Source: Stromatinia cepivora
Lineage: Eukaryota; Ascomycota; Leotiomycetes; Helotiales; Sclerotiniaceae
DNA length: 64,000 nucleotides
Reading direction: 5' to 3'
Assembly (NCBI GenBank): GCA_014898415.1
Contig: RCTD01000012.1
Coordinates: 310,001 to 374,000 of the forward strand
Of the stretch, positions 1 through 11,965 are shown piece by piece; within the stretch, counting starts at the first letter, position 1, and each line of letters opens with the position of its first letter. The notes below the pieces were generated by a model. The model did no database searches. It saw only the letters and a program-made list of their open reading frames with translations, and was not told the DNA's origin. Made by a program: the position numbers and the translations under genes.

Positions 1-2525
1 GAATATAAAGCCAAATCGAAAATTTCATAATAGATCAACAACAAATAAGGTATTTTCTCTATTTTCAATATTAAATATGATATTTATATTATTTTCATTT
101 CAAATGTTCTTTTTAGTAGATATTATATCGAGTTCAATGATTATATCAAGTATTCTAATTGTCGAATTGAAACCAGATAAATTAAATATATCAATATTAA
201 TATATAATAAAAATAAAGATAATAATATTCAGAAAACAAATCAAGAATCTTTTTCCAAGGATATTTCAGATATCGAATTCATCATTTCAAAGAGTCCAAT
301 TCAAAAATCAATTTTTGCAAACTTTGAATTTATACTAAAAGCAAAATTTAAAATTGTTTTAAATTTTGTTAATAAATTTATTTCAATAAAATCAAAAAGC
401 AAAATAAATCTATAATCATTTGAGATCGAGTAAAAGAATGAAATAGACTTTGAAAATGAATCTTCAAAATATTTAATATAAAAATGAAAAAGAGATATAA
501 AACAAAATCCTAAAGAAGAATAGGAAAACAAGATTATAAAGATATTGATTATAATATTTATATAAATCAAAATTCAAGAAAGTATAAAATATATTATAAT
601 TATAATTCCAATTATTTATAAGATAAACCTTTATATCAAAAACAAGATTGTTTCAGATTTTATAATTTCGTTAATAAATACAAATAATACAAAAGATATA
701 ATATATTCAATCAAAGAAATTCTGGGAATCAAAATATTAAGAATTTATAAAGAAATAATATCGGATCGAGAATATTCTAAAAAATAAAAGGAAACTATTC
801 AAAAGGAAATTATATCTTTAATTCAAAATAGTATTTAGAAAGAATATATACTTTTTAAAGAAAGTAATTTAGTTTTGACAAAATGAATATTTACAATTAA
901 GATTAAGGATAATAAAATAGAACAATTCAAAGCAAGATTAGTGATTCGAAGATTCAATTAGATATTAGAAAAGGATTATAATGAAATGTTTATATCAATA
1001 ATAAAACTAAATATATTCAGATTATTCCTAATTATCATTGCAAAAGAAAATTTGGAATATTTACATTTCGATATCAAAAACGTTTTTACCGAATTGCACT
1101 TGAAAAAAGAGATCTATTTCGAATCATTTCAAAATATCAAAATCAAAAAGGGATATATATTATAAACCCTATAAAGTTTATATAATTTAAAGCAAACTGA
1201 AAAAGATTAAAGTTTATTATTGAAGAAAAAGCTTTTAAATATAGATTTTGTATAAAGTTTAATAAATCTATATCTATATATATCCAAAAATTATAATATA
1301 ATATTATTGATATATATCGATGATATTGTTATTATATCATATATATTATTACAAATCATTTGATTCGATAAAAAACTATCAATCCGTTTTAATATTAAGA
1401 ATCTAAAGGAGATTAGTAAAATCCTAAATATTAAAGTTATTTGTAATAGAAAAGTATATATATTAATTATAAATTAAAAAGAATATTTCAATATTATACT
1501 AACCAAATACAATATTATATATAGATAATATCAAGCTAAGAAACTGCCAATAATGGATTATATCCATTTCCAATCAATAATCGATGATGATGAATTAATA
1601 GATATAAATAAATATCAATAACGAATAAAAAGTATAATTCATTTAATGATATATATTCAATCAAATATAATATTCTCAATTGAAAGACTTTTATAATTTA
1701 TAACAAAACCAGCAAAACATTATATTATAGCTTTGAAGAATCTAATATGATATCTATAATCAATAATCAAACAGAAGTTATAATTCAGATCAAAAAGAGT
1801 ATAATCTGATATCTACAAAGAATATAATATATCTGATAATACAATAAAGATATATATAGATACAGATTGGATTAATAATAAATATAATCGGAAAAGTATT
1901 TCAAAGGGAATTGTGATATTCTACAAAGGCTCTATATTGTGGGCTAACAAAAAACAAATGTTTGTGATTACCTTTAATACAGAATCAGAATATATTACAA
2001 TGATAATGTTTACCAAATAAAGAAGATGGATTGTATAAATACTTAAAGATCTATTTAGATCAAATTATATTGGAAAGAATGGAAATATAGTTTAGATATT
2101 TGATGATAATCAAGGTACTTTAGTTTTAATCAAGAATCTATATTTATATAAACAATCCAAATATATAAATATCAGTTATCATTTTATTAGGAATTTGATA
2201 GAAAAGAAGAAAATCGTCATTAATTATATCAATACATACAATATAATTGTCAACGGAATGATGAAGCCTTGTATAAGGATTGCTTTCGAAAGGTTCAAGA
2301 AAATGTTAGGATTAATAGCCTAAGAGAATCGAATAGGATATCCTCAATAAAGGAGTATTGGAAATGAAACCATTATAGGATTAGAATTGAGGTTACGAAA
2401 CCATAATAGTATACAGATCATATTTAAGGATAACCTCAATTCTACTCCTATTAGAATTATAGATCCTTAGTTAAAAAAACCTAAATAGTCAACAATACTA
2501 CTACTTCCTGCACCAAAAGTTAACA
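1..2525 (+). mobile_element. Copia-1 copy A: linker, RT, RNase H and 3' LTR; 5' part outside window
   Basis: Degenerate Ty1/Copia pol read on the + strand through many stops. The reverse transcriptase palm is recognisable: a FDIKNVF stretch near 1068, then the active-site motif YIDD at 1313-1324. RNase H follows near 1920-2020, with a WANKKQ...TESEYI stretch that matches the usual Copia SSKKQ...TEAEYI. A polypurine tract (AATAAAGGAG) directly precedes the 3' LTR. The copy ends inside the RNase H region of copy B (opposite strand), so A appears to have inserted into B. Its 5' LTR, gag and integrase would lie left of the window. Transitions dominate the differences from copies B-E, which fits RIP. 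No intact ORF remains. Confidence 0.88.
2356..2525 (+). repeat. 3' LTR of Copia-1 copy A
   Basis: 170-bp LTR that starts TATTGGAAATGA (TGTTGG in the best-kept copy) and ends AAAGTTAACA. It matches LTRs at 7169, 11800, 26541, 27226, 40781 and 42427. The end is fixed by the abrupt switch at 2526 to antisense internal sequence of copy B. Confidence 0.9.
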
Positions 2526-5500
2526 CTTTATTATATTATTAAACATATTATATTCTTTGTAGATATCAAATTGTATTCTCTTTAACCCGAACTATAACTT
2601 CTATTTGATTATTGATTATAAATATCGCATCAGATTTTTCAAAGCTATAATATAATGTTTTGCTAATTTTGCCATAAATTGTGAAAATCTTCCAATTGAG
2701 AATACTATATCTGATCGAATATATATCATTAAATGAATCACACCTTTTATTCATTATTGATATTTATTCATATCTGCTAGTTCATCATTATTGATTGTTA
2801 GCTGGAGATAGATATAATCCATTATTGATAATTTCTTGATTTGATATTGTCTATATATAATATTATATTTGATTAATATAATATCGAGATATTCTTTTTG
2901 ATCTATAATTAATATATATACTTTTCTATTACAAATAACTCTAACATTTAGGATCTTATTAATCTCCCTTAAATTCTTAATATTAAAACAGACCAATAGC
3001 TTTTTATCGAATCAAATGATTTATAATGATATATATAATATAATAACAATATCGTCAATATATACCAATAATATTATATCATGGTTTTTGGATATATATA
3101 GATATAGATCTATCAAACTTTGTATAAAACCTATATTTAAAAGCTTTTTCTTCAATAATAAATTCCAATCTCTTTCAATTTGTTTCAAACTATATAAACT
3201 TCGTAGAGCTTGTAATACATATCCCTTTTTGACTTTGATACCTTAAGATAATTCGAAATAGATTTTTTCCTTCAAATACGATTTGATAAAAACGTTTTTG
3301 ATATCGAAATATAAGTATTCCAAATTTTCCTTTACAACGATAACTAAGAATAATTTGAATATATCTAATCTCATTATTAATACAAATGTTTCATTATAAT
3401 CCTTTCCTAATATCTAATTGAACCTTCAAACCACTAATCTTGCCTTGAATCATTCTACCTTGTTATCCTTGGTTTTAATTGTAAATATCTATTTCATCGA
3501 AACCAGATTACTTTTTTTAAAAAATATATATTCTTCCCAAATACTATTTTGAATCAAAAATATAATTTCCTTTTGAATAACTTCCTTTCATTTTTCAGAA
3601 TATTCTCAATCCGATATTACTTTCTTATAAATTCTTAATATTTTGATTTCTAGAATTTCTCTAACCGGATATACTATATCTTCTATATTATCTATATCTA
3701 TCAACGAAATCATAAAATCTAAAACAATTTTATCTTTAATATAAAAATTCATTTTATAAATGATTAGAATTATAATTATAATATATTCTATATTTTCTTA
3801 AGTTTTAATCTATATAGATATCACAATCAATACCTTTATAATCTTGTTTTCCTATTCTTCTTTAGAATTTTATTTTATATCTCTTTTCCGTTTTTATATT
3901 AAATATCTTAAAGATTCGTCTTCAAAATCCATTTTATCTTTTTGTTCGATTTTAAATAATTATAGATTTACTTCGCTTTTTGATCCTACTGAAATAAATT
4001 TATCAATAAAATTTAAAACAATCTTAAATTTTGCTTTCAGTATAAATTCAGGGTCCACAAAAATTGACTTTTAAATTAAACCCTCTGAAATAATGGATTC
4101 GATATCTGAAATATCCTTGGAAAAAGATTCTTGATTTATTTTTTGGATATTGTTATCTTCATCTTTATTATATATTGGTATTAATATATCTAATTTATCT
4201 AATTTCAACTCGACAATTGAAGTACTTAATATAATCACTAAATTCGGTATAATATCTATTGAAAAGAACATTTGAAATGAAAATAATATAAATATCGTAT
4301 TTGATATTGAAAATAAAGAAAATACTTTGTTTACTATCAATCTATTACAAAGTTTTCGATCTGATTTTATATTCTTTGTTTCTTATAAACCTGATTTATA
4401 ATTTCTTAATTTAAGATTCAAATCTCCTTCTTAATAAGATTCATCTATAATTACTTTATTTGATCGAAATATATAATCTAATTTTGGAGAATATATTTTG
4501 ATATATTTATTTATAATTTTTGAATATTTTAAAAATATATCGATTCTCGAAGTATCTCATAATTTATTATATCTTTATCTTTTCGGAATAATCTTAAAAT
4601 TGATATAAATATAACATTTGCTCCTTTAGACTTTATATATCTTTATATTTAATATTATATTTATAAAAGCTTTTATAAAAAATCAATCTATTTCATTTAT
4701 ATTAGAACCAATACTAATACAATTCCTAATATAAACATTATATTTTATAACTTTATCCCAAAATTCTAATAATAATCCAATTTCTTTTAATATTATTCTC
4801 ATATTTGTTTTTACAATCCTTATATTCCATTCTGCAGATCCGTTTTGATATAAAGAAGTAATTATTATAACTTCAGATTATATACCTAATAATTATTTAT
4901 AAATAATTTATAGAAGTTTTGATATATTGTTAATTTTGATTATAATAATCTTTTCTTTAATAACTAATTCCATTTTCTTTTTTAAAGTTTTCAATATTTG
5001 AATTATATTATCTTTTTGTTTAAATAATATAATTCAATTTACTTTTGTATAATTATCAATAATCAATATAAAATAATGATTCCTTTAAATCGATTTTGAA
5101 AATAATCCTATAATATCGAAATATATAAATTCGAGTTTCTTTGATTTGTATAAATTCAATTACTTCGGAATATAATTAATCATTTTGATGAATATATATA
5201 CTTTACAGATATTTAATTCAATTGGGATCTTTATTGGTTTAATTATATTGAATATCTTATATAAATTCTTGATTTTATCTAAACCTAGATAATTAAATCT
5301 TCGATATTATAATAAATATCTCTCTTTTTCCTTAAATATTAATTTATTATCAATACCTTTAATACCATCGATTATCTTTGAAGAAAAACCTTTTTCCTAA
5401 TCATTTTGATATATACTAGAACAAAAAACTGTATCCTTATATCCTTTAATTATATATAAAACCATATATATTCCGTTTTGTATTCTAATACAGATGATTT

Positions 5501-5987
5501 TCTTATTATCCTTTTTGAAATATATATAATAAGAATTAAATTCCCCTTGCAACCCTATTTCGCAGATCCTTTTTCCTGACAACAAATTTACTTCTAACCC
5601 TAATACATATAATATATTTGAAAATAATATCTTAGAACCATCTTCATATACCATATCCACTAAACCCTAATAACGACAATATATTACTCCCCCATCAATC
5701 TTTATCCTTCGTTTAATAATAGATTCTATTAATCTGAATAATGAAAATTGATCAAACATATATAAAGAAGCATTTGTATCGATATACCATTTGCTAAAGA
5801 AAGCTTTACTAATAATTTCCTTTATTAAATTACAATCTTCCTTTATTATATCCTTAATATCGGAATCTGATTCAGAAATATTATTAATAGAGTATACTTA
5901 ATCTTTTTTATTGAAATGAACCTTCTTTAGATTCGATAATCCCCTTCTCCTTTGATGATAAAGATAATTACAAAGGAATTTGCTGGT

Positions 5988-6260
5988 TTATACTAAATAC
6001 AAGCAATCTCGTATATAATAACCTTTCCTTTGATATAGATCACAAATATTATTTGAGATCTCGAAATCTAATTCTTGATATCGAAAAGTATATCTAGATC
6101 CTTTTGTAATTTGTACTAATTCTAATCCATCCTTAAAATGAAATTTTTTAACCTGTAAATACTTGATCTTATTATCGATACTAAAATTGATTTGGATATC
6201 CAATATATCCATTATTTTTTGATAATCGATTAAAAGATTATATATTAAAATCAAAAACAA
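5988..6260 (-). pseudogene. Copia-1 copy B gag C-terminus with ruined zinc knuckle
   Basis: A 90-codon open stretch of the gag nucleocapsid region. It contains CDLYQRKGYYIRDC, which has the exact spacing of a CCHC zinc knuckle (C-x2-C-x4-H-x4-C), but the second Cys and the His are both Tyr. Copy D (39513-39731) has the same pattern, while copy E (near 41300) keeps the His and loses the last Cys. Each change is one transition (TGT to TAT, CAT to TAT), as RIP would produce. The product could not bind zinc as written. The neighbouring sequence to the left encodes protease and pre-integrase remnants. Confidence 0.75.
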
Positions 6261-7168
6261 AGTAATATTTTAATATATTGATCAACAATTTTTATCTGTA
6301 ATTCCTAATTTCCTTTTATACTCTTTCAATTTATCCCAAACTTTGATAATGATTATATCGAAATAAATATTGAATTGGAATTTGAAGTTCTAGATTATCG
6401 TTATATATATATTGATTATAATTATATTAACTTTAATATATTTTGATTTAAGATATCTCCAGAGTATATATATTATTGAATATTCGTTGATAAAGATTTC
6501 ATCATTATTATTAAATATTATACAAATATATAATAACATATTCGCTTTGTCCTTTAAATATTCCGATTTCAACTCGATATTATAATATATACGATTATTG
6601 ATCTCATAAACAAATACTATATTGGATTCTGTAATCTATATATATTCGTTTAATATTTGATCAATTGTATAAAACCATTCCTTCCCTTTCAATTATATCT
6701 TCGTTTATTTGAACTATTGTTTATAATTATTTTGATCGAACTTCAAAGGATTGTTTGATTCCGATATTGTGAAGATTTCTTATTGTTTGATGAATATCGA
6801 AGATAATCTTCAGATTTTTAAAATAATCTTAAAAAAAAATATATAACAAATAAATTCAGAATAATAAAGAAATATAAAAATAAAACAATAAGAAAATTCG
6901 TAAGATTATATTGTAATGTGTTTTCTTGTAATTATACGAACTTGCTTTTCGCCTTTGCTATAATTCTATATCGGCATTGTATAGATTACTTTCCGTTTTG
7001 ATCTGTAATGTTATGAGTTATAAGCTGTATTATCGTATTTCAACTTTGCTTCGGTAGTATTATATGAAAACTCTGATTTTCATTTTGTTCTATTTTTACT
7101 AGTTATACTAATCCTTTCTCGATTTACTTTGCTTTCTAATCACTACTATGCAATCGGATCTTATAATT

Positions 7169-7337
7169 TATTAACTTTTGATATAGGAAATAGTAGTATT
7201 ATTGATTATTTAGGTTTTTTAATTAAGGATCTATAATTCTAATAGGAATAGAATTGAGGTTATCCACAAATATGGTCTGTATACTATTGTGGTCTTGTGA
7301 CCTCAATTCTAATCCTATGATGGCCTCATTTCCAACA
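7169..7337 (-). repeat. 5' LTR of Copia-1 copy B
   Basis: 169-bp LTR in inverse orientation, from TATTAACTTTTG to CATTTCCAACA. It is directly followed by the last 25 bp of another LTR (copy C) in the opposite orientation, which marks the insertion point of B in C. Confidence 0.88.
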
Positions 7338-7362
7338 TTATTTCCTATATCAAAAATTAACA

Positions 7363-7380
7363 GATTATAAAATCCGATTG
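7363..7380 (+). other. Primer-binding site of Copia-1 copy C
   Basis: The sequence right after the LTR, GATTATAAAATCCGATTG, is the RIP-altered form of the site seen in copy E (42410-42426, read antisense: GATTATGAGATCCGGTT). It does not start with TGG as a tRNA 3'-end site would. It matches the complement of an anticodon loop CUCAUAA (anticodon CAU), which suggests priming by the 5' half of a methionine tRNA, as in Copia and Ty5. Confidence 0.55.
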
Positions 7381-8439
7381 TACAATAGTAATTAGAAAGC
7401 AAAGCAAATCGAGAAAGGATTAATATAATTAGTAGGGGTGAAACAGAATGAAAATCAGAGTTTTCATATAGTATTACCGAAGTAGAGTTGAAATACGATA
7501 ATATAATTTATAACTTATAATATTACAGGTTAGAATGGAAAACAGTTTGTATAATATTGATACAGAATTATAGTAAAGATGAAGAGCAAGTTTGTATAAC
7601 TATAAGAAAATATATTACAATATGATTTTATGAATTTTTTTATTTGTTTTATTTTTATATTTCTTTATTATTCCAAACTTATTTGCTGTATACTTTTTAA
7701 AACTATCTTAAAAATCTAAAGATTATCTTTGATACCTATTAAACAACAAGAAACCTTTATAATATCGAAATCAAATAATCCTTCGAAGTTTGATTAAAAT
7801 AATTATAAATGATGGTTCAGATAAATGAAGATATAATTGAAAAGGAAAGAAAATTTATTTCAACAAAAAAGATTAAGTATACCCTACTAATAATATCTCT
7901 GAATCAGATTTCGATATTGAAGATATAATAAAGAAAGATTGCAATTTAATAAAGGAAATCATTAATAAAGTTTCCTTTAGCAAATAGTATACCAATATAA
8001 GCGTTTCTTTATATATATCTGATTAATCTTTATTATTCAAATCAATAGATTCTATTATCAAATGAAGAATAAAAGTTAATAAAGAAATGATATATTATTG
8101 TTATTAAGGTTTAATAAATATAATATACAAAGATGATTTTAAGATACTATTTTCAAATATATTATATATATCAGGGTTAAGAATAAACTTATTATTAGAA
8201 AAAAGGATCTGCGAAATAAAATTGTAAAGAGAATTCAACTTTTATTATATATATTTCAAAAAAGATAATAAGAAAATCATTTATACTAGAATATAAGATA
8301 AAATATATATGATTTCATATATAATCAAAGGATACAAGGATATAGTTTTTTATTCGAATATATATCAAAATGATTAAAAAAAAGGCTTTTTTTCAAAGAT
8401 AATCGATAGTATTAAAGGTATTGATAATAAATTAATATT

Positions 8440-8866
8440 CAAGGAGAAAAAGAGATATCTATTATAGTATCAAAGATTCAATCATTTAAGTCCAGATAAG
8501 ATCAAGAATCTATATAAAATATTCAATATAATCAAATTAATAAAGATCCCAATTGAATTAGATATCTATGAAGTATATATACTCATCAAGATAATCAATT
8601 GTATTCCGAAGCAATTGAATCTATACAAATCAAAGAAACTCGAATTTATATATTTCGATATTATAAAACTATTTCCAAAATCGATTCAAGGGAATCCTTA
8701 TTTTATATTGATTATTGATAATTATATAAAAGTAAATTGGATTATATTATTTAAACAAAAAGATAATATAATTCAAATATTGAAAACTTGGAAAAAGGAG
8801 ATAGAATTGGTTATTGAAGAAAAGATTATTGTAGTTAGAATTAATAATACATCAGAACTCTTATAA
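8440..8866 (+). pseudogene. Copia-1 copy C pre-integrase and integrase core fragment
   Basis: The translated region has a pre-integrase signature (NHLSPDKIKNL, then E-V-Y-I-L-I-K, a degraded HHCC zinc region). The integrase core follows in an 83-codon open stretch from 8615: FDIIKLFPKSIQGNPYFILIIDNYIKVNWI, corresponding to the family's first catalytic Asp and the D-x-Y-x-x-x-x-W block. The second catalytic Asp position reads Asn (VRINNTSELL where VRTDNASE is usual), a G-to-A change. The fragment is inactive as written. Confidence 0.72.
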
Positions 8867-10179
8867 ATTATTCATAAATGATCATTAGATATATAATCCG
8901 AAATTACAATAATTATCTTTTTATATTAAAATAGATCTGTAAACCGGAATATAAAGATTATAGAGATAGATATAAGAATAATACTAAAAGAAGCTGGATT
9001 ATTATTAGAATTTTGAAACGAAATTATAGAGTATAATATTTATATCAAAAATCATATTAATATTGATCCTGATATAAACAAAATAGATCGATTCTTTATA
9101 GAAGTTTTTATAAATATAATATCAGATATAGAAATATATAAAGTTTGGGAGAGCAAATGTTATATTTATATCAATCCTAAAATTATTCCGAAAGAATAAA
9201 GATATAATAAATTACAGGATACTTCGAAAATCGATGTATTTTTAGAATACTCAAAAATTACAAACAAATATATCAAAGTGTATTCTTCAAAACTAAGTTA
9301 TATATTTCGATCAAATAAAGTAATTATAAATGAATCTTATTGAGAAGGAGATTTGGATCTTAAATTAAGAAATTGTAAATCAGATCTACAAAGAACAAAG
9401 AATATAAAACTAGATCGAAGATTTTGTAGTAAATCAATAATAAACAAAATATCTTTTTTATTTTTAATATCAAATATGATATTTATATTATCTTTATTTT
9501 AAGTATTCTTTCTAATAGATATTATATCGAGTTTAATAATTATATTAAGTATTCCAATTATCGAATTGAAACCAAATAAATTAGATATATCAATATTAAT
9601 ATATAATAAAGATAAAAATAATAATATCTAGAAAACAAATCAAGAATCTTCTTTCAAGGATACTTTAGATATCGAATTCATTATTCTAAAGGTTCCAATC
9701 TAAAAATCAATTTTTATAGATCCTGAATCTGTATTAGAAGCAAAATTTAAGATTGTTTTAAATTTTATTGATAAATCTATTTCAGTAGAATCAGAAAATG
9801 AAATAAATCTATAATCATTTGAAATCGAATAAAAGGATATAATAAACCTTAAAAACGAACCCTTAAGGTATCTAATACAAAAACGGAAAAGAGATATAGA
9901 ATAAAATTCTGAAGAAGAATAGGAAAATAAGATTATAAAGATATTGATTACAATATCTATATAGATTAAAATTCAAGAAAGTATAAAATATATTATGATT
10001 ATAATTTCAATTATTTACAAAATGAATTCTTATATTAAAGACAAGATTGTTTCAGATTTTATAATTTTGTTGATAGATATAAACAATACAGAAAATAGAG
10101 TATATCCAATCGAAGAAATTTTGGGAATCAAAATACCAAGAATTTATAAGAAAACAATATTGGATCAAAAATACTCTGA

Positions 10180-11290
10180 AAAATAAAAGGAAGTTATTCA
10201 AAAGGAAATTATATTTTTAATTTAAAATAGTATTTGGAAAGAATATATATTCTTTAAAGGAAATAATCTAGTTTCGATGAAATAGGTATTTATAATTAAG
10301 ATTAAGAATAACAAAGTAGAATGATTCAAAGTAGAATGATTCAAAGTAGAATGATTCAAAGTAGAATGATTCAAAGTAAGATTAGTAATTCGAAAATTCA
10401 ATCAAGTATTAGGAAAAGATTATAATGAAATGTTTGTATTAATAATAAGGCTAAATATATTTAGATTATTCTTAATTATCATTGCAAAGGAAAATTTGGA
10501 AAATTTATATTTCGATATTAAAAATGCCTTTATTGAATTATATTTAAAGGAAGAAATCTATTTTGAATTATTTTAAAATATCAAAGTTGAAAAGGGATAT
10601 ATATTATAAACTCTACAAAGTTTATATAATTTGAAGCAAATTGAAAGGGATTGAAGTTTATTATTGAAGAAAGAGCTTTTAGGTATAGACTTTGTACAAA
10701 GTTTGGTAGATCTATATTTATATATATCTAAAGATTATAATATAATATTACTGGTATATATTGACGATATTATTATTGTATTATATATATTATTATAAAT
10801 CATTTGGTTCGATGAAAAGTTATCGATCTATTTCAATATCAAGAATCTAGGGGAGATTAGTAAGATTCTAGATATTAGAATTATTTGTAATAGAAAAATG
10901 TATACATTAATTATAGATCAAAAAGAATATCTCGATATTATACTAATCAAATACAATATTATATATGAATAATACCAAATCAAGAAATTATCAATAATAT
11001 ATTATATCTATCTCTGGTTAGTAATTGATAATGATGAATTAACAGATATAAATAAATATCAACAACGAATAGGAAATATAATTCATTTAATAATATATAC
11101 TCAATCAAATATAATGTTTTTAATTGAAAGACTTTCATAATTTATAGTAAAACCAGCAAAATATTATATTATAGTTTTAAAGAATCTGATGCGATATCTA
11201 CGATCAATAATCAAACAGAAATTATAATTCGGATCAAAGAGAATACAATCTGATATCTACAAAGAATATAATATACTTAATAATACAATA
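10180..11290 (+). pseudogene. Copia-1 copy C reverse transcriptase and RNase H remnant
   Basis: RT begins around a WKEYIFF block and continues through ENLYFDIKNAFIELYLKEEI (near 10490) to LVYIDDII at about 10750. The connection domain (FNIKNLGEISKILDIRII) and the start of RNase H follow. It is closed by numerous stops, mostly where copies A, B or D have CAA, CAG or TGG. It differs from the other copies by a 15-bp in-frame repeat upstream of the first palm motif. Confidence 0.75.
10316..10375 (+). repeat. 15-bp tandem repeat, 4 units, inside copy C RT
   Basis: The unit GTAGAATGATTCAAA is present four times without a mismatch. Copy A has a single equivalent at about 915. The unit length of five codons keeps the RT frame, adding V-E-[stop or W]-F-K repeats. 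Confidence 0.93.
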
Positions 11291-11799
11291 AAGGTATATA
11301 TAAATACAGATTAAACTAATAACAAATATAATCGGAAAAGTATTTCAAAGGGAATTGTAATATTCTATAAAGACCTTATATTATAGACTAACAAGAAATA
11401 AATGTTTATAATTATTTTTAATACAGAATCAGAATATATTACAATAATAATATTCATTAAACAAAAGAGATAGATTATATAAATACTCAAAGATCTATTC
11501 AGATCAAATTATATTGGAAAGAACAAAAATACAGTTCAAATACTTGATAATAATTAAGGTATTTTAATTTTAACCAAGAACTTATATTTATACAAATGAT
11601 TCAAATATATAGATATCAATTATCACTTCATTAAAGATTTAACAAAAAAGAAGAAAATCGTTATTAATTATATCAATATATACAATATAATTACCAATAA
11701 AATGATAAAATCTTATATAAAGATTGCTTTCGAAAAGTTCAAGAAAATATTAGGATTAGTAGTCTAAAAGGATCGAATAGAATATTCTCAATAAAAAAG

Positions 11800-11965
11800 T
11801 ATTGGAAATGAAACCATTATAAGATTAGAATTGAGATTATATGATCATAATGATACATAAACTATATTTGAGGATAACCTCAACTCTATTCCTATTAGAA
11901 TTATAAATCCTTAGTTCAATCTATATAGTCAACAATACTACTATTTCCTGCACCAAAAGTTAACA
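11800..11965 (+). repeat. 3' LTR of Copia-1 copy C
   Basis: 166-bp LTR from TATTGGAAATGAAACC to CCAAAAGTTAACA, preceded by a purine tract (AATAAAAAAG). It ends copy C and the whole left-hand nest. Confidence 0.9.

Larger units (their letters stand above)
2526..7337 (-). mobile_element. Copia-1 copy B: 5' LTR through RNase H, antisense
   Basis: Same family as copy A, on the minus strand, running from a 5' LTR on the right (7169-7337) through gag, protease, integrase and RT to RNase H, where copy A interrupts it at 2526. The antisense reading at 2754-2996 (FNIKNLREINKIL...ICNRKVYILIIDQKEY) is the RT thumb/connection and matches copies A, C and D. The region 3840-4340 is the variable linker between integrase and RT. 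Pieces of ORF survive, but the frame is repeatedly closed by stops. B itself begins exactly where a truncated LTR of copy C starts, so it appears to be nested in C. Confidence 0.87.
7338..11965 (+). mobile_element. Copia-1 copy C: split 5' LTR, deleted gag, pol, 3' LTR
   Basis: Plus-strand copy beginning with only the last 25 bp of its 5' LTR (7338-7362). Next come the primer-binding site, a leader, gag with an internal deletion, protease, integrase, RT, RNase H and a complete 3' LTR (11800-11965). The gag deletion is visible by comparison with B: the sequence jumps near 7850 from the start of gag to a point about 0.77 kb further on in B's order. RT keeps YIDD at 10757-10768. Many in-frame stops make the copy dead. 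B seems to have inserted into the 5' LTR, so the rest of that LTR should lie left of the nest, outside the window. Confidence 0.88.

Noticed and set aside
77..570. Overlapping ORFs on both strands (112 and 89 codons)
   Set aside because: They lie in the Copia-1 integrase-RT linker and recur in mirrored form in copies B and D (for example 3844-4340, 37420-37955). They are not independent genes.
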